DNA of 33,718 nucleotides from Gemmatimonadota bacterium (GTDB lineage Bacteria; Gemmatimonadota; Gemmatimonadetes; Longimicrobiales; Gaopeijiaceae). Position 1 is the first letter of the stretch; the number at the start of each line of letters is the position of its first letter. Below, piece by piece: positions 25,593-33,569 of the stretch. The notes under the pieces were generated by a model, which saw only the letters and a program-made list of their open reading frames with translations, was not told where the DNA came from and searched no databases. Made by a program: the position numbers and the translations under genes. Location: positions 1 through 33,718 of the forward strand of contig JAPPGI010000214.1 of the NCBI GenBank assembly GCA_028874985.1. Reading direction: 5' to 3'.

Positions 25593-26671
25593 TCCGAGTC
25601 GTCCTCCTCGCGCCCAGGCATCGCAATGGGCACTTCGAGTCTGACCGACGTGCCGTCCCCGGGCGCGCTCGCGATGGTGAGCCGCCCTCCGGCGATCCGG
25701 CTCCGCTCCCGCATGCTCCCGACGCCGACCGACAGATGCGGCTCAAGTTCGTCGGGCGAGAAGCCCGCCCCGGAATCGCTGACTTCGGCGTACAGCGTCC
25801 TGCCCTCCCTCCAGTACCTCACCTTGGCGCTTCCGGCACCGCTGTGCCGCTTGGCGTTGTTGAGCGCTTCCTGCACGACCCGGAACACGGCCAGACTGGT
25901 CTCGGCCCTCAGCGCCCTGCCCGCCCAGCGGATGTCCCGCTCGATGACGAAGCCCTGCGTCGCCGTGCGCCGACAAAGGACGCTGAGCGCGAATTCGAGC
26001 CCATGCCCCTCCAACTCGACAGGCATCAGATCTCGTATGGCGCGATCCAGCGAGTCATGACACCGGTCCAGATCGCCTTGGACGCCCGAGATCATCTTGG
26101 GCGCGTCCTCCCCCGCCATTCCCCGTTCAACCAGGGCGGCGAGATGAAGCTGGACGGCCGTGAGGCTTTGCTTCACTTCGTCGTGCAGGTCCCGGGCGAT
26201 CCGCGACCGCTCCGCCTCGGCCGCCAGGACCCTCGCCGCTGCCACCCTGCGAAGCATCTGGCTTTGAGCCAGGCTGCGCACGGCGCAGACCACCAGCACC
26301 TCTCCCGCCTCGTCGGTCATCGGACCGAGACTGATCTCGACGGGGAACCCGCCGCCGTCCTTGTGCACCGCTTCAAGTTCCATGCCGACGCCCATCGGGC
26401 GCGATGTGGGTTTGCGGTGGTACACTTCCCGGTGGCGGCGGTGGCGGTCCCGAAGCTCAGCGGGAACCAGGATTTCGACCGACTCGCCGACCAACTCTTC
26501 GCGCGACCACCCGAACATCGTCTCGGCCTCGGGGTTCGCGTCCCTCAACAGGCCGTCGGCCCCGACCAGGAGCATCGCGTCCGGCGATGCGCGGAACACC
26601 GCCCGGAAGTCGCTTGGGCGGGCAAGCAGCTTGTGGATGAGAATCTCCTCGAAGTACAGGCCGGGGATCAT
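25589..26671 (-). CDS. PAS-domain sensor histidine kinase (HisKA_3 type)
   Basis: A 360-aa protein without membrane segments. The PAS domain (about 20-135) is followed by a HisKA_3 dimerisation domain with His163 in RIARDLHDEVKQSLT and an HATPase domain (VVQEALNNAKRHS, DSGAGFSPDEL, GVGSMRERS). The ATG at 26671 overlaps the sigma-factor stop by 4 bp; the frame is open further upstream, but only as a shadow of the sigma gene. It is the expected partner of the adjacent NarL-type regulator; the input is probably cytosolic. Confidence 0.92.
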   Translation of the reverse strand: MIPGLYFEEILIHKLLARPSDFRAVFRASPDAMLLVGADGLLRDANPEAETMFGWSREELVGESVEILVPAELRDRHRRHREVYHRKPTSRPMGVGMELEAVHKDGGGFPVEISLGPMTDEAGEVLVVCAVRSLAQSQMLRRVAAARVLAAEAERSRIARDLHDEVKQSLTAVQLHLAALVERGMAGEDAPKMISGVQGDLDRCHDSLDRAIRDLMPVELEGHGLEFALSVLCRRTATQGFVIERDIRWAGRALRAETSLAVFRVVQEALNNAKRHSGAGSAKVRYWREGRTLYAEVSDSGAGFSPDELEPHLSVGVGSMRERSRIAGGRLTIASAPGDGTSVRLEVPIAMPGREEDDSE

Positions 26672-27312
26672 GGCGCTGCCTCGCCAAGCGCGGGAGGAGC
26701 GCCAGTGTCCGATCCGTTGATCATACGGTTCCCCGGCTCTTGCGACCACAGCGACGGCCGACGTGGCGCGTAGCAGGCGAGCTCGGGCGTGCGCCGCAGC
26801 CGCAGGCAGGCGCGCCTCAGTCTGTTCCGCACTGTGGAAGCCGGGAGGCTCTCGCGGTGCGCGATGTCGTTGGCGCTCAGCCCGTGCCAGTAGCGGAGGA
26901 GCAGCAATCGCCGCTGCTCGTCCGGGAGACGGGCTAAGGCGCTTCCAATCCGAACCCGCAACTCGGCGGTCTCGGCGGCGGCCAGGGGATCCGGAGCCGT
27001 ATCCACAGCCGGAGTAACGTCGCCGTCGATCTCGACAAAGCGGTCCCCCTCGATCCGGTCCCGACCGACCGCGTCGGCGCAGACGCGCCGGCAAAGCGTC
27101 TTCGCCCATCCGAGCAACGCTTCCGGGTCGCGGCACTGCCTCCGCTTCTCATGGATTCGGATGCGGCAGGCCTGCGCCAGTTCCTCGGCGGTCGTCCGGT
27201 CCCGCGCGAATCGCATGGCGACCGACTGGACAAGCGGTTCGACCCTCGGCAGCAGGTCGTCGTCCCGGCACCGCCCGTCTCCCCGAGTACTGCGAAAGCC
27301 GTTGCGGTTCAT
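26668..27312 (-). CDS. ECF-like RNA polymerase sigma factor
   Basis: A 214-aa protein. Region 2 resembles LVQSVAMRFARDRTTAEELAQ with a WAKTLCRRVCADAVGRDR segment; region 4 has LARLPDEQRRLLLLRYWHG and the HTH SANDIAHRESLPASTVRNRL. The ATG at 27312 has AAGGAG 8 nt upstream. It is the first gene of a three-gene operon with the kinase and regulator, each joined by an ATGA overlap, an arrangement that makes phospho-signalling and sigma supply co-regulated. No anti-sigma gene is adjacent. Confidence 0.88.
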   Translation of the reverse strand: MNRNGFRSTRGDGRCRDDDLLPRVEPLVQSVAMRFARDRTTAEELAQACRIRIHEKRRQCRDPEALLGWAKTLCRRVCADAVGRDRIEGDRFVEIDGDVTPAVDTAPDPLAAAETAELRVRIGSALARLPDEQRRLLLLRYWHGLSANDIAHRESLPASTVRNRLRRACLRLRRTPELACYAPRRPSLWSQEPGNRMINGSDTGAPPALGEAAP

Positions 27313-27393
27313 CCGTCCGCTCCTTTCGGCACGAGTCCGCGCCTCGCTGGCCGAAGCGCACACTAAAGCTGCCGGTGGGACGGGCGCGCAGAC

Positions 27394-27423
27394 AGGGTAC
27401 TTTTTCCACGACTTTGGTGCCAA
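27394..27423 (-). promoter_or_regulatory. Candidate promoter of the sigma-kinase-regulator operon
   Basis: On the minus strand TTGGCA (plus 27418-27423) and TACCCT (plus 27394-27399), 18-bp spacer, about 80 nt upstream of the sigma ATG. The TTCCCG repeat cluster begins 5 bp upstream of the -35, the usual place for an activator. Confidence 0.45.
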
Positions 27424-27427
27424 AAGG

Positions 27428-27533
27428 TTCCCGAGTCGTCCGGGAAGAAGTTCCCGTGCCAGGGCAGCAACTTCCCGTCGGGTCGGGAAGAAAGTTCCCG
27501 AAATCCGCCCCGAAACGTGCCAAGAACTTCCCG
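27428..27533. promoter_or_regulatory. Cluster of seven TTCCCG motifs (putative operator array)
   Basis: TTCCCG on the plus strand starts at 27428, 27451, 27472, 27495 and 27528; the inverted form CGGGAA starts at 27441 and 27484. They form two copies of a three-part unit (TTCCCG, CGGGAA, TTCCCG) offset by 44 bp, plus a single extra site. CGGGAA-4-TTCCCG and CGGGAA-5-TTCCCG are perfect inverted repeats. The array lies in the divergent region between the sigma operon and the peptide gene. Confidence 0.65.
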
Positions 27534-27689
27534 TCCGGCGCGATTTGCCGAAAACATGCCGAACAAACCGCCGAATCCGAGCTTCTGGGCCGGTGAGACG
27601 TTTTTCTCGCTCGCACTGTCTAATGGGGCGAGGGCAACGATCTCACACGGGGATCGCCCGAAACCCAATTCGTCACAAGGAGGCATACC

Positions 27690-27941
27690 ATGACGAACCC
27701 CATCAAGCTCGTCCGTGCTGTAGCGCTGGCGGGCGTCCTCTCCGTTGTCCCCCTCGCGGTGGACAAGACCTCCGAGAATCCCGGATTCGCCGGATTTTCG
27801 GTGACCCCCTCCGTGGCCTGCGCCCAGGCCGATGAGTGCTCCTTTTCTCTCTTCAAGATCTGCAGCAGCCACCACGGTGACCGCAGGTTCTACCGGTGCT
27901 CGAAGGGCTGCAAGGAGCCGGCAGAGGAAGAGAAGAAGTAG
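27690..27941 (+). CDS. Small secreted Cys-rich peptide
   Basis: An 83-aa protein with a strong ribosome binding site (AAGGAGG, 7 nt before ATG). The N-terminus (KLVRAVALAGVLSVVPLAV) is a hydrophobic export signal, followed by a spacer rich in Pro/Phe/Gly and then SVACAQADEC. The C-terminal part has four cysteines, C-x7-C-x11-C-x3-C, with basic and His residues and a charged tail (EPAEEEKK). The layout (hydrophobic start, 20-25-residue spacer, short motif, Cys-rich mature peptide, propeller genes next door) resembles Bacteroidota NVEALA-type peptides, but the motif itself is different, so this is an analogy. A -10-like TCTAAT at 27619-27624 is the likely promoter; its -35 is weak, as expected if an activator is needed. 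Confidence 0.75.
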   Translation: MTNPIKLVRAVALAGVLSVVPLAVDKTSENPGFAGFSVTPSVACAQADECSFSLFKICSSHHGDRRFYRCSKGCKEPAEEEKK

Positions 27942-27963
27942 CAACACCCACCACGAGTCCCAG

Positions 27964-28000
27964 CCCGCCGACTGCAGCCAACGGGCTCGCGGTCGGCGGG
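27964..28000 (+). other. Intercistronic stem-loop between peptide and propeller genes
   Basis: CCCGCCGAC (27964-27972) and GTCGGCGGG (27992-28000) form a perfect 9-bp stem with a 19-nt loop, 23 nt after the peptide stop. No T-run follows. It could protect the peptide mRNA or limit read-through into the propeller genes. Confidence 0.5.
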
Positions 28001-28022
28001 ACGGGACGGGAGAACAAGAGAC

Positions 28023-29096
28023 ATGGAATCGTTTATTACGAAAGTCGCGCGCACCGGGCTCGCACTGGTCGCAGCCGGTTGCGCCGAAGCGAACGTACCC
28101 ACTGAGGAAAGCGTCCGAACCGAGATGTTCCCCACCCTGGCCGATCCGGTAGAGGTGGTTCTGAAGGAGAGCCGGACGCTGGGCAAGCCCGACGACTTTG
28201 GCCTTCTCTTCGCGGTCGCAGCGCTCAACGACGAGTACCTGCTCGTCGGCGATGCGGCTGCGGATCGCCACCTGCTCGTCGTGGATATTGGGAGCGGGCA
28301 GGTGGTGACGCGGATGGGACCCCACGGTGAGGGACCACAGGAGTTCATGGGTCCGCATCGCATCGTCGCCGACCCCAACCGCACCGATACCTGGTGGGTG
28401 TACGATTTTCCCTCATGGACTTGGACTCCGGTGACGATGCTCGGAGATCCCGGCATCTGGGAGATTGGCGAGCGTTATTCGGTGCAAGGGCTACCGCCCA
28501 CACCGGAGACGCCGATATGGGTCGGCGAGAACGAAGCTGTGGTTCACGGAATGTTCCCCGGATTCGCCGTTGCCCGGGTCTCGTTTGATGAGGACAGCCG
28601 CCGCTTGGAGGAGTGGACTCTGATTGAGGCGGAGCAACCGTTCTCCCCAGAAGAGATTCCAGAACCTGGGTTGTCCCTGCTGAACAGAAGCTTCGTGGCC
28701 GTCCGGCCGAGCGGCGGATTCGCAGTCGCCTACCAGTTCGACAATTGGATCGAGGTACGCGACAGGAACGGCCAGTTCGTTCGCAGGGTTGACGGCCCCC
28801 GCGAAGTGACGCCCGATTACAGGATCGACGACACCAACACTTTCCATTGGGGTGAGGATGACCAGAACGGCTATGTCGGCGGCTACGGTACGGAAACGGC
28901 CTTCTACCTGTTGTGGTGCGGCGCTGCCGAGTGCCCGACCATGGCGATCCACCAGTTCGATTGGGAAGGGAACTTCATCCGCGAACTCGGGATCCCGGCA
29001 GTGACCGATTTCGCCGTCTCCTCGACTGGAGATCGCATGTGGGGGTTCATGCACGAGCGCATCCCACCGCTCATTGGCGAGTGGATCCTGCCGTAG
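28023..29096 (+). CDS. 6-bladed beta-propeller lipoprotein
   Basis: A 357-aa protein. MESFITKVARTG followed by LALVAAGC is a lipoprotein-type signal. The body shows propeller-like strands, including GPHGEGPQEFMGPHRIVADP, a form of the G.GEGPGEF motif common in 6-bladed propeller proteins, and a WEGNFIRELG strand near the end. It follows the small peptide gene in the same direction and precedes a second propeller, so the three are likely one transcript. Binding or display of the peptide is a guess. Six-blade folds were judged from motifs only. Confidence 0.7.
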   Translation: MESFITKVARTGLALVAAGCAEANVPTEESVRTEMFPTLADPVEVVLKESRTLGKPDDFGLLFAVAALNDEYLLVGDAAADRHLLVVDIGSGQVVTRMGPHGEGPQEFMGPHRIVADPNRTDTWWVYDFPSWTWTPVTMLGDPGIWEIGERYSVQGLPPTPETPIWVGENEAVVHGMFPGFAVARVSFDEDSRRLEEWTLIEAEQPFSPEEIPEPGLSLLNRSFVAVRPSGGFAVAYQFDNWIEVRDRNGQFVRRVDGPREVTPDYRIDDTNTFHWGEDDQNGYVGGYGTETAFYLLWCGAAECPTMAIHQFDWEGNFIRELGIPAVTDFAVSSTGDRMWGFMHERIPPLIGEWILP

Positions 29097-29152
29097 AGCA
29101 AATCGGACCGATCAGATCAGTTTCCCGCTTGTTGACAAGGAGCACGACAACC

Positions 29153-30355
29153 ATGCACCGCATCACCCACCTGGCCCTAGCGGCCCTGTCGCTCACAGCC
29201 GTTCTCACCGTCGCCTGCGTTCAGAACGATGCGCCCGCAGCAGACTTCATGATCGGCTACGATGGCGTCACCCCCGTCACCAACCCCGGCCCGCCACCAG
29301 CGGCGCGCCTCGACTTGGTCGTCTCGATCGGTCCAAAGAGCCTGACCGACATGGGGTCTCCCGACGAGTTCGGACGCGTGTCTAGCGTGGCGCTTGGGCC
29401 GAACAAGGAGGTTTTCGTCGCCGACCGCCTCAACAGCGAGGTAAGGGTCTTCGGGCTGGACGGTGTCCACCACCGCACCTTCGGGCGGAGGGGCGAGGGA
29501 CCGGGCGAGTTCCGATCTCTTAATTCGCTGGCTTGGTCGGGTGACCGCCTGCTTACCTTCGATCCCGACCAAGGCCGCATCGGTCAATGGTCGGCGGCGG
29601 GCGAGTATCTCGGGCAGCGGAGGACGCAGACTGGTGTCACGGGTCAGTCCGACTTGGTCCGGTTTTACCCTGTCGGACCGGACGAAGTGTTCGTGTATGC
29701 CTTGCTGAGCGATCAGCGCTATCAGCGATACTTCGTCGGCCTGAACAGCCGCGGCGAGACGGGCGACACGATAGCATGGTTGCGCGGGCCATCGAGCGGG
29801 CCTCCGGCGTACATCGAGTGCCAATACGAGCGGAGCCTCGCCTTCTTCGAGGTTCCCTTCGCCCCGAGGTTTCTCCAACACCCGGGCCCGGGAGGCGTCC
29901 TTTACTCGGCGCTCACCAGCGACTACCGCATCTTCGTCACACGAAGCGACGGCACCGAGGTGCTCAGGCTGATCGAGCGGCCGATGACGGGCGAGTCATT
30001 CAGCACCGCCGAATGGAGATCGGCAAACGCCGAGTACCGCGAGTGGAGGGAGGCCCGCAAGGGCGCGTCCTGCGACCCGCGCGAACCGACCCGTCCAGAC
30101 GCGAAACCGTTCATAGAGGATCTCTTCGTTGCTCCAGACGGCAAGCTGTGGGTCGAAGTCGTGCGCACGGCTGGCAACCGCTGGGAGGTGTTCGGTACCC
30201 AGGGCAGGCTCCTTGGCAGCATACCCGCTCCGCCACGGAAGGAGGGCGTCGCTCCGGCTTTCGGCCCTGACTACCTGCTCACGATCCGCCAAGACAGCCT
30301 CGACCTCGACCACATTGATGTCTGGCGCCTCGAGATTGGCGGCGGGACACACTGA
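29153..30355 (+). CDS. 6-bladed beta-propeller lipoprotein (second)
   Basis: A 400-aa protein. The ATG at 29153 follows AAGGAG and starts a signal peptide ending VLTVAC, a lipobox. NHL/propeller motifs are clear: VFVADRLNSEVRVFGLDG, RTFGRRGEGPGEFRSLNSLA and LWVEVVRTAGNRWEVFG. Another TTCCCG occurs just upstream at 29122. It is the third member of the peptide-propeller unit; the two propellers are related in design but not close paralogues. Confidence 0.8.
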   Translation: MHRITHLALAALSLTAVLTVACVQNDAPAADFMIGYDGVTPVTNPGPPPAARLDLVVSIGPKSLTDMGSPDEFGRVSSVALGPNKEVFVADRLNSEVRVFGLDGVHHRTFGRRGEGPGEFRSLNSLAWSGDRLLTFDPDQGRIGQWSAAGEYLGQRRTQTGVTGQSDLVRFYPVGPDEVFVYALLSDQRYQRYFVGLNSRGETGDTIAWLRGPSSGPPAYIECQYERSLAFFEVPFAPRFLQHPGPGGVLYSALTSDYRIFVTRSDGTEVLRLIERPMTGESFSTAEWRSANAEYREWREARKGASCDPREPTRPDAKPFIEDLFVAPDGKLWVEVVRTAGNRWEVFGTQGRLLGSIPAPPRKEGVAPAFGPDYLLTIRQDSLDLDHIDVWRLEIGGGTH

Positions 30356-30394
30356 CTATAGTGGTTGGGCCAGAGCAACGTGGCGCGCAGCTGA

Positions 30395-30460
30395 GGGCGG
30401 GGAGCCGCCCCTCTGGGACCTCGTCGCCGTTTTCGCCGACGGCCGTGACGGCCGTCCGGC
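30395..30460 (+). terminator. Two GC hairpins downstream of the propeller gene
   Basis: GGGCGG (30395-30400) pairs with CCGCCC (30405-30410) over a 4-nt loop. GACGGCCG (30438-30445) pairs with CGGCCGTC (30449-30456) over a 3-nt loop, and the stem extends past one bulge. Neither has a T-run; a role in ending the propeller transcript is plausible. Confidence 0.4.
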
Positions 30461-30802
30461 GGCGGTCAGAGAACAGGCGATCTGCCATCGCGGCGAACCC
30501 GTCGTCCGCAAGGCGTGGTCCGGCTACACCGAAGCTGGTCATATCGGTGGCGTGGAGACCCTGCGTCCCCCGAAACCCGGTTGGAACGGACGGCGCATAG
30601 GTCGAAGGCGGCCTCGTCTGAGGGCGGCTCCTCCGGTCGGCTGCCGTGGATCCTAGGATTGTGCGGCTAAGGCCCTCGCTGCCACTTACGACCGCACCGT
30701 TAGTGTGAAGAAGACATCAGGGGTCGATTCACGTTTCGGCCCTTCGGCGATTCACACCGGACCTTCCGTCCATCCGCTGGCGGGGTGGCGTCTTGCGGCC
30801 TC

Positions 30803-30935
30803 GCGACCGGTCCGCCGGTTGCCGACGGGCCGCTACGGCCGTGGCGGGAGCGACCCCCCAGTCCGAGGGCCTGGTACGGGTTCGGACGCAGGTGTGTTTT
30901 CACACCCGTGCCCCCGCCCCCTGGGTCGCTCCCGC
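30803..30935. ncRNA. Candidate structured RNA (nested hairpins, three-way junction)
   Basis: An outer 13-bp perfect stem (GCGGGAGCGACCC 30844-30856 with GGGTCGCTCCCGC 30923-30935) encloses two hairpins: GTCCGA/TCGGAC (30861-30866/30882-30887) and GGTGTG-TTTT-CACACC (30891-30906). Just upstream are an 8-bp hairpin at 30803-30822 (one G-U, 4-nt loop) and a 5-bp hairpin at 30828-30840. The strand is undetermined. It matches no RNA family I know; tmRNA, RNase P RNA and SRP RNA signatures were looked for and not seen. Confidence 0.4.
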
Positions 30936-31128
30936 TTCATCAATCCCTGGCGGGAAGGCCTATCCGCACGCCTCTGTGCAACGCGGCGGATCAACCGATC
31001 CCTCCTCCGGCCACCGACTCCCCGCGTCCGCCACTACGGAACGCACGTCGTCTGGGTTTCGTCGCCGGTCCATGGAAGACCTCCGCGGCTTCGATGCGCC
31101 GCCGCGGTGAAGAGCGCCTCGCAACGAA

Positions 31129-32595
31129 TCACCTGACGGATCCCATGGTTCGCCGAAGTCTGGTTCGCCGAAATCGGACTTGGGAGAGCTGCTGTCTGAG
31201 TCGGTGGAGCACTTGGACACTGGTCTCTCCGGTCTGCGCCGCGCTCCAGAGGTCCTGAAGGTCCTCTTGAGCGAGAAGGACAACATCGTCACGCTCCGCC
31301 TTCTCCACCTCGGCCTTTGATAGCGCCTCACGCGGTCTGGCCGTCGAGAGAACCGCCATCACTTCGGTGTCGGGAAGTCGGCTGCGCAGGTCCTCCGACC
31401 GAGCGATGAGCTTGCCCACCTTGCCGCCTGCGTCGAGCGACCCGACCGTACACTCGATCACGAGTAGAACCGAAGACCCGGGGGCGTGAGCAAGGTGATC
31501 GACCGTCTCTCCGCGTCTCGTGTGACCCGAAAGGGGGTGCACGTGGAAGCCGAGGAAGAAGAACAGCAGCCCCACGGCGGCCTCGAACTGCTGCGACTTG
31601 TCCTCCCCACTCGGCCGAAGCCACTTGAGGAAGCGTTCAAGGCCGGGATCGAGAGCGTCTTGAGCCTTGATCCGGATACTGGAGGCGGTAGACGCCATCG
31701 GCACGGTCGTGCGGTCTGCGCACCGGTCCCCGACGACGATGAATGCGGTGACGGTGGAATCACCGTTCTGAACCGGGATGTCCACTTCCGAGCGGCGAGC
31801 ACCCCCCGCGTGCGCCCATTCGCGCTCGGCGAGCTTGGCCGATCCATGACGGACCGGCTCTCCGGTGGTTCCGCCTACCGTCCAGTTGAGGTCCGCATTC
31901 GCTACAAAGACATCCGCGGCAGCCCGCACGGCGACGGTCACCCGATCCGCCGAGGAGGATACCCTCTCGGGATCGAAGCGCACGGCAAGGGGGGCGATCA
32001 GTTCGACGACGGACATCGTGCTATGGATCTTCAGGCCTTCCGACCGTGTGCAGAATCTGCGCACGAGATCCGGCAGGCCGTCGTAGGCGTTCGGTCCGCC
32101 ACGAATCATGCCGTCCAACTCGAACGGATCGTGACCGGCCTGTTTCACGAGCTCGAAGACTGTGGCACCATAGCCCACGAGCGAGTGGCGGCTCCACAGG
32201 CCATAAGCAGCAGACCGGTACGAGCCGGCCAACTCATTGAAGCTGTAACTGAGGTCGATCGCAGGCTGGCCCGACTGGCCTACGTATCTGACGTACCTGG
32301 GTCGCAGCCTCATCGTTCCATTGGCGATGCCGCGGACGACGGCGGGGACGTCCGCAACCGGACGAACCACCTGCCAGGCACGGAATTGGCGCCGCTCGAC
32401 TGGTGAACGGCGTGGGACCGATCGAGGGGGACGATGGTCCAGAAAACCACGCGTAATGAGGTTCATCCACCGGCGACCGTTGCGGATCGCACAGACGCGC
32501 AGATCGACGGACCGCCAGAACCCTCCGCCATTCACCAGCTCGATAAACCGATTTGCGTCCTCCTCTGGAGAGCGCTCGCGTCTCTTCTGTGACAT
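31129..32595 (-). CDS. Putative PD-(D/E)xK-like nuclease, orphan
   Basis: A 488-aa protein of no recognised family. The first about 320 residues carry no motif I know. From about 335 a restriction-endonuclease-like core appears: Glu338 in QQFEAAVGLLFFFLGF, Asp366 in TVDHLAH, Glu381 in LLVIECTVG, then Lys392 and Lys395 in GGKVGKLIAR. The usual E-x-K is E-x-T, with a Lys moved to the following helix, a variation known in this superfamily. Target and role are unknown; a defence or repair function is inferred. It is isolated between two gene-free stretches. Confidence 0.6.
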   Translation of the reverse strand: MSQKRRERSPEEDANRFIELVNGGGFWRSVDLRVCAIRNGRRWMNLITRGFLDHRPPRSVPRRSPVERRQFRAWQVVRPVADVPAVVRGIANGTMRLRPRYVRYVGQSGQPAIDLSYSFNELAGSYRSAAYGLWSRHSLVGYGATVFELVKQAGHDPFELDGMIRGGPNAYDGLPDLVRRFCTRSEGLKIHSTMSVVELIAPLAVRFDPERVSSSADRVTVAVRAAADVFVANADLNWTVGGTTGEPVRHGSAKLAEREWAHAGGARRSEVDIPVQNGDSTVTAFIVVGDRCADRTTVPMASTASSIRIKAQDALDPGLERFLKWLRPSGEDKSQQFEAAVGLLFFFLGFHVHPLSGHTRRGETVDHLAHAPGSSVLLVIECTVGSLDAGGKVGKLIARSEDLRSRLPDTEVMAVLSTARPREALSKAEVEKAERDDVVLLAQEDLQDLWSAAQTGETSVQVLHRLRQQLSQVRFRRTRLRRTMGSVR

Positions 32596-32887
32596 ACGAG
32601 TGTCCGTGGTCCCGGCAAGGTTCGAGCACTACGGCAGGTGTCGGGAAACTAATATGGTCCGGTCTGCGGTGGCCGAGTAGCGGCGAGTCCTAATCGCGGA
32701 TCACCCAAGGCGTAAGCCAACAGTCCGCCGAACTGCCGGGCATAGCGCAGCACGGCTCGCCTTGGGGCTGGCGACGACGAGGCCGAGGAGCTTTCCCGCG
32801 ACGGCGCGGTGGGTGCCGCTTTGGGGCGGCGTGCGGGAGCGTCTCTCGCGCCCCTCCACGCTGGCTATAGCCACGCTAATGTGGGAG

Positions 32888-32925
<38 letters not shown>

Positions 32926-33541
32926 CAGCCTACTCGCTGGGGCCACACTCCGCGTGTCCCCGAGCGAGGCTGGCGGGGGGCTGCGCCCCCTCTGACCCCT
33001 GCGTTTCCGGCCCGCCACGGGAGCGGCGGGCGGCGAGATGCTCCAACCCCGAACCCCGTCGCGGCGGCCACGGTCGAGCGTAGCCCCGTCGTGGCCGACG
33101 ATCCGGCCGACGTGATCGATCCCTCTTCGGATCGCCAGCCGGGAACTTGGCCGTGACCGGCGCGGGCGTGAGGATCCGCCCGTGGATGGGTCCTTGGCCG
33201 ACTAGGTGGCACCCATCCGGGTCATGCTCCCCCCACCCCGGAAAACCGCTCTCACGGCGATTCTGGGCGTTTTGGGGGCCGTTTGGCGGAATCCGAGGCC
33301 GTGGGATCGCCTGTAACGCACGAAATCAACCCCGGAGGGGTGGGGGTATCCCCGGTTTCGGGCTTCCGGCCGAGGAACTCGACATCCTCGCGGCGGAGGA
33401 TCGGGCACGGAAACGGTTGGAGGCGCGCTCGCGACCGCTGAAAGGCTGGCGATGGCCGCGCGGCCCACGAGCGCCATCAGGTGACCCGGGTCCGGCGCTC
33501 CGCGCCCATGGACATGGCGCGGGACGGTCGTTATAGGGGGT

Positions 33542-33569
33542 TCGGGGGCATCCCCCGACCAGAGTTTTT
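33542..33569 (+). terminator. Terminator-like hairpin
   Basis: TCGGGGG (33542-33548), loop CAT, CCCCCGA (33552-33558): a perfect 7-bp stem, then six bases and TTTTT (33565-33569). The offset of the T-run makes it a weak intrinsic terminator. A second small stem, TTTTGT-GAA-ACAAAA, follows directly. Confidence 0.4.

Larger units (their letters stand above)
30356..31128. other. Gene-free, hairpin-rich stretch
   Basis: No frame here looks like a real protein. It holds two GC hairpins shortly after the propeller gene and a candidate structured RNA at 30803-30935, described separately. The rest has no recognised content. Confidence 0.5.

Noticed and set aside
27418-27500. GGAACTT on the minus strand as ECF-type -35 boxes
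   Set aside because: Spacing to possible GTC -10 elements is about 2-3 bp too short at each copy; the sigma70-like pair and operator reading fit better.
27363-28358. Minus-strand frame covering the operator region and peptide gene
   Set aside because: Would have to cross the operator array; translation is low complexity and the plus-strand peptide has a strong ribosome site.
30705-31136. 143-codon plus-strand frame in the gene-free region
   Set aside because: It crosses the 13-bp inverted repeat and hairpins, and its translation is Arg/Pro-rich without domains.
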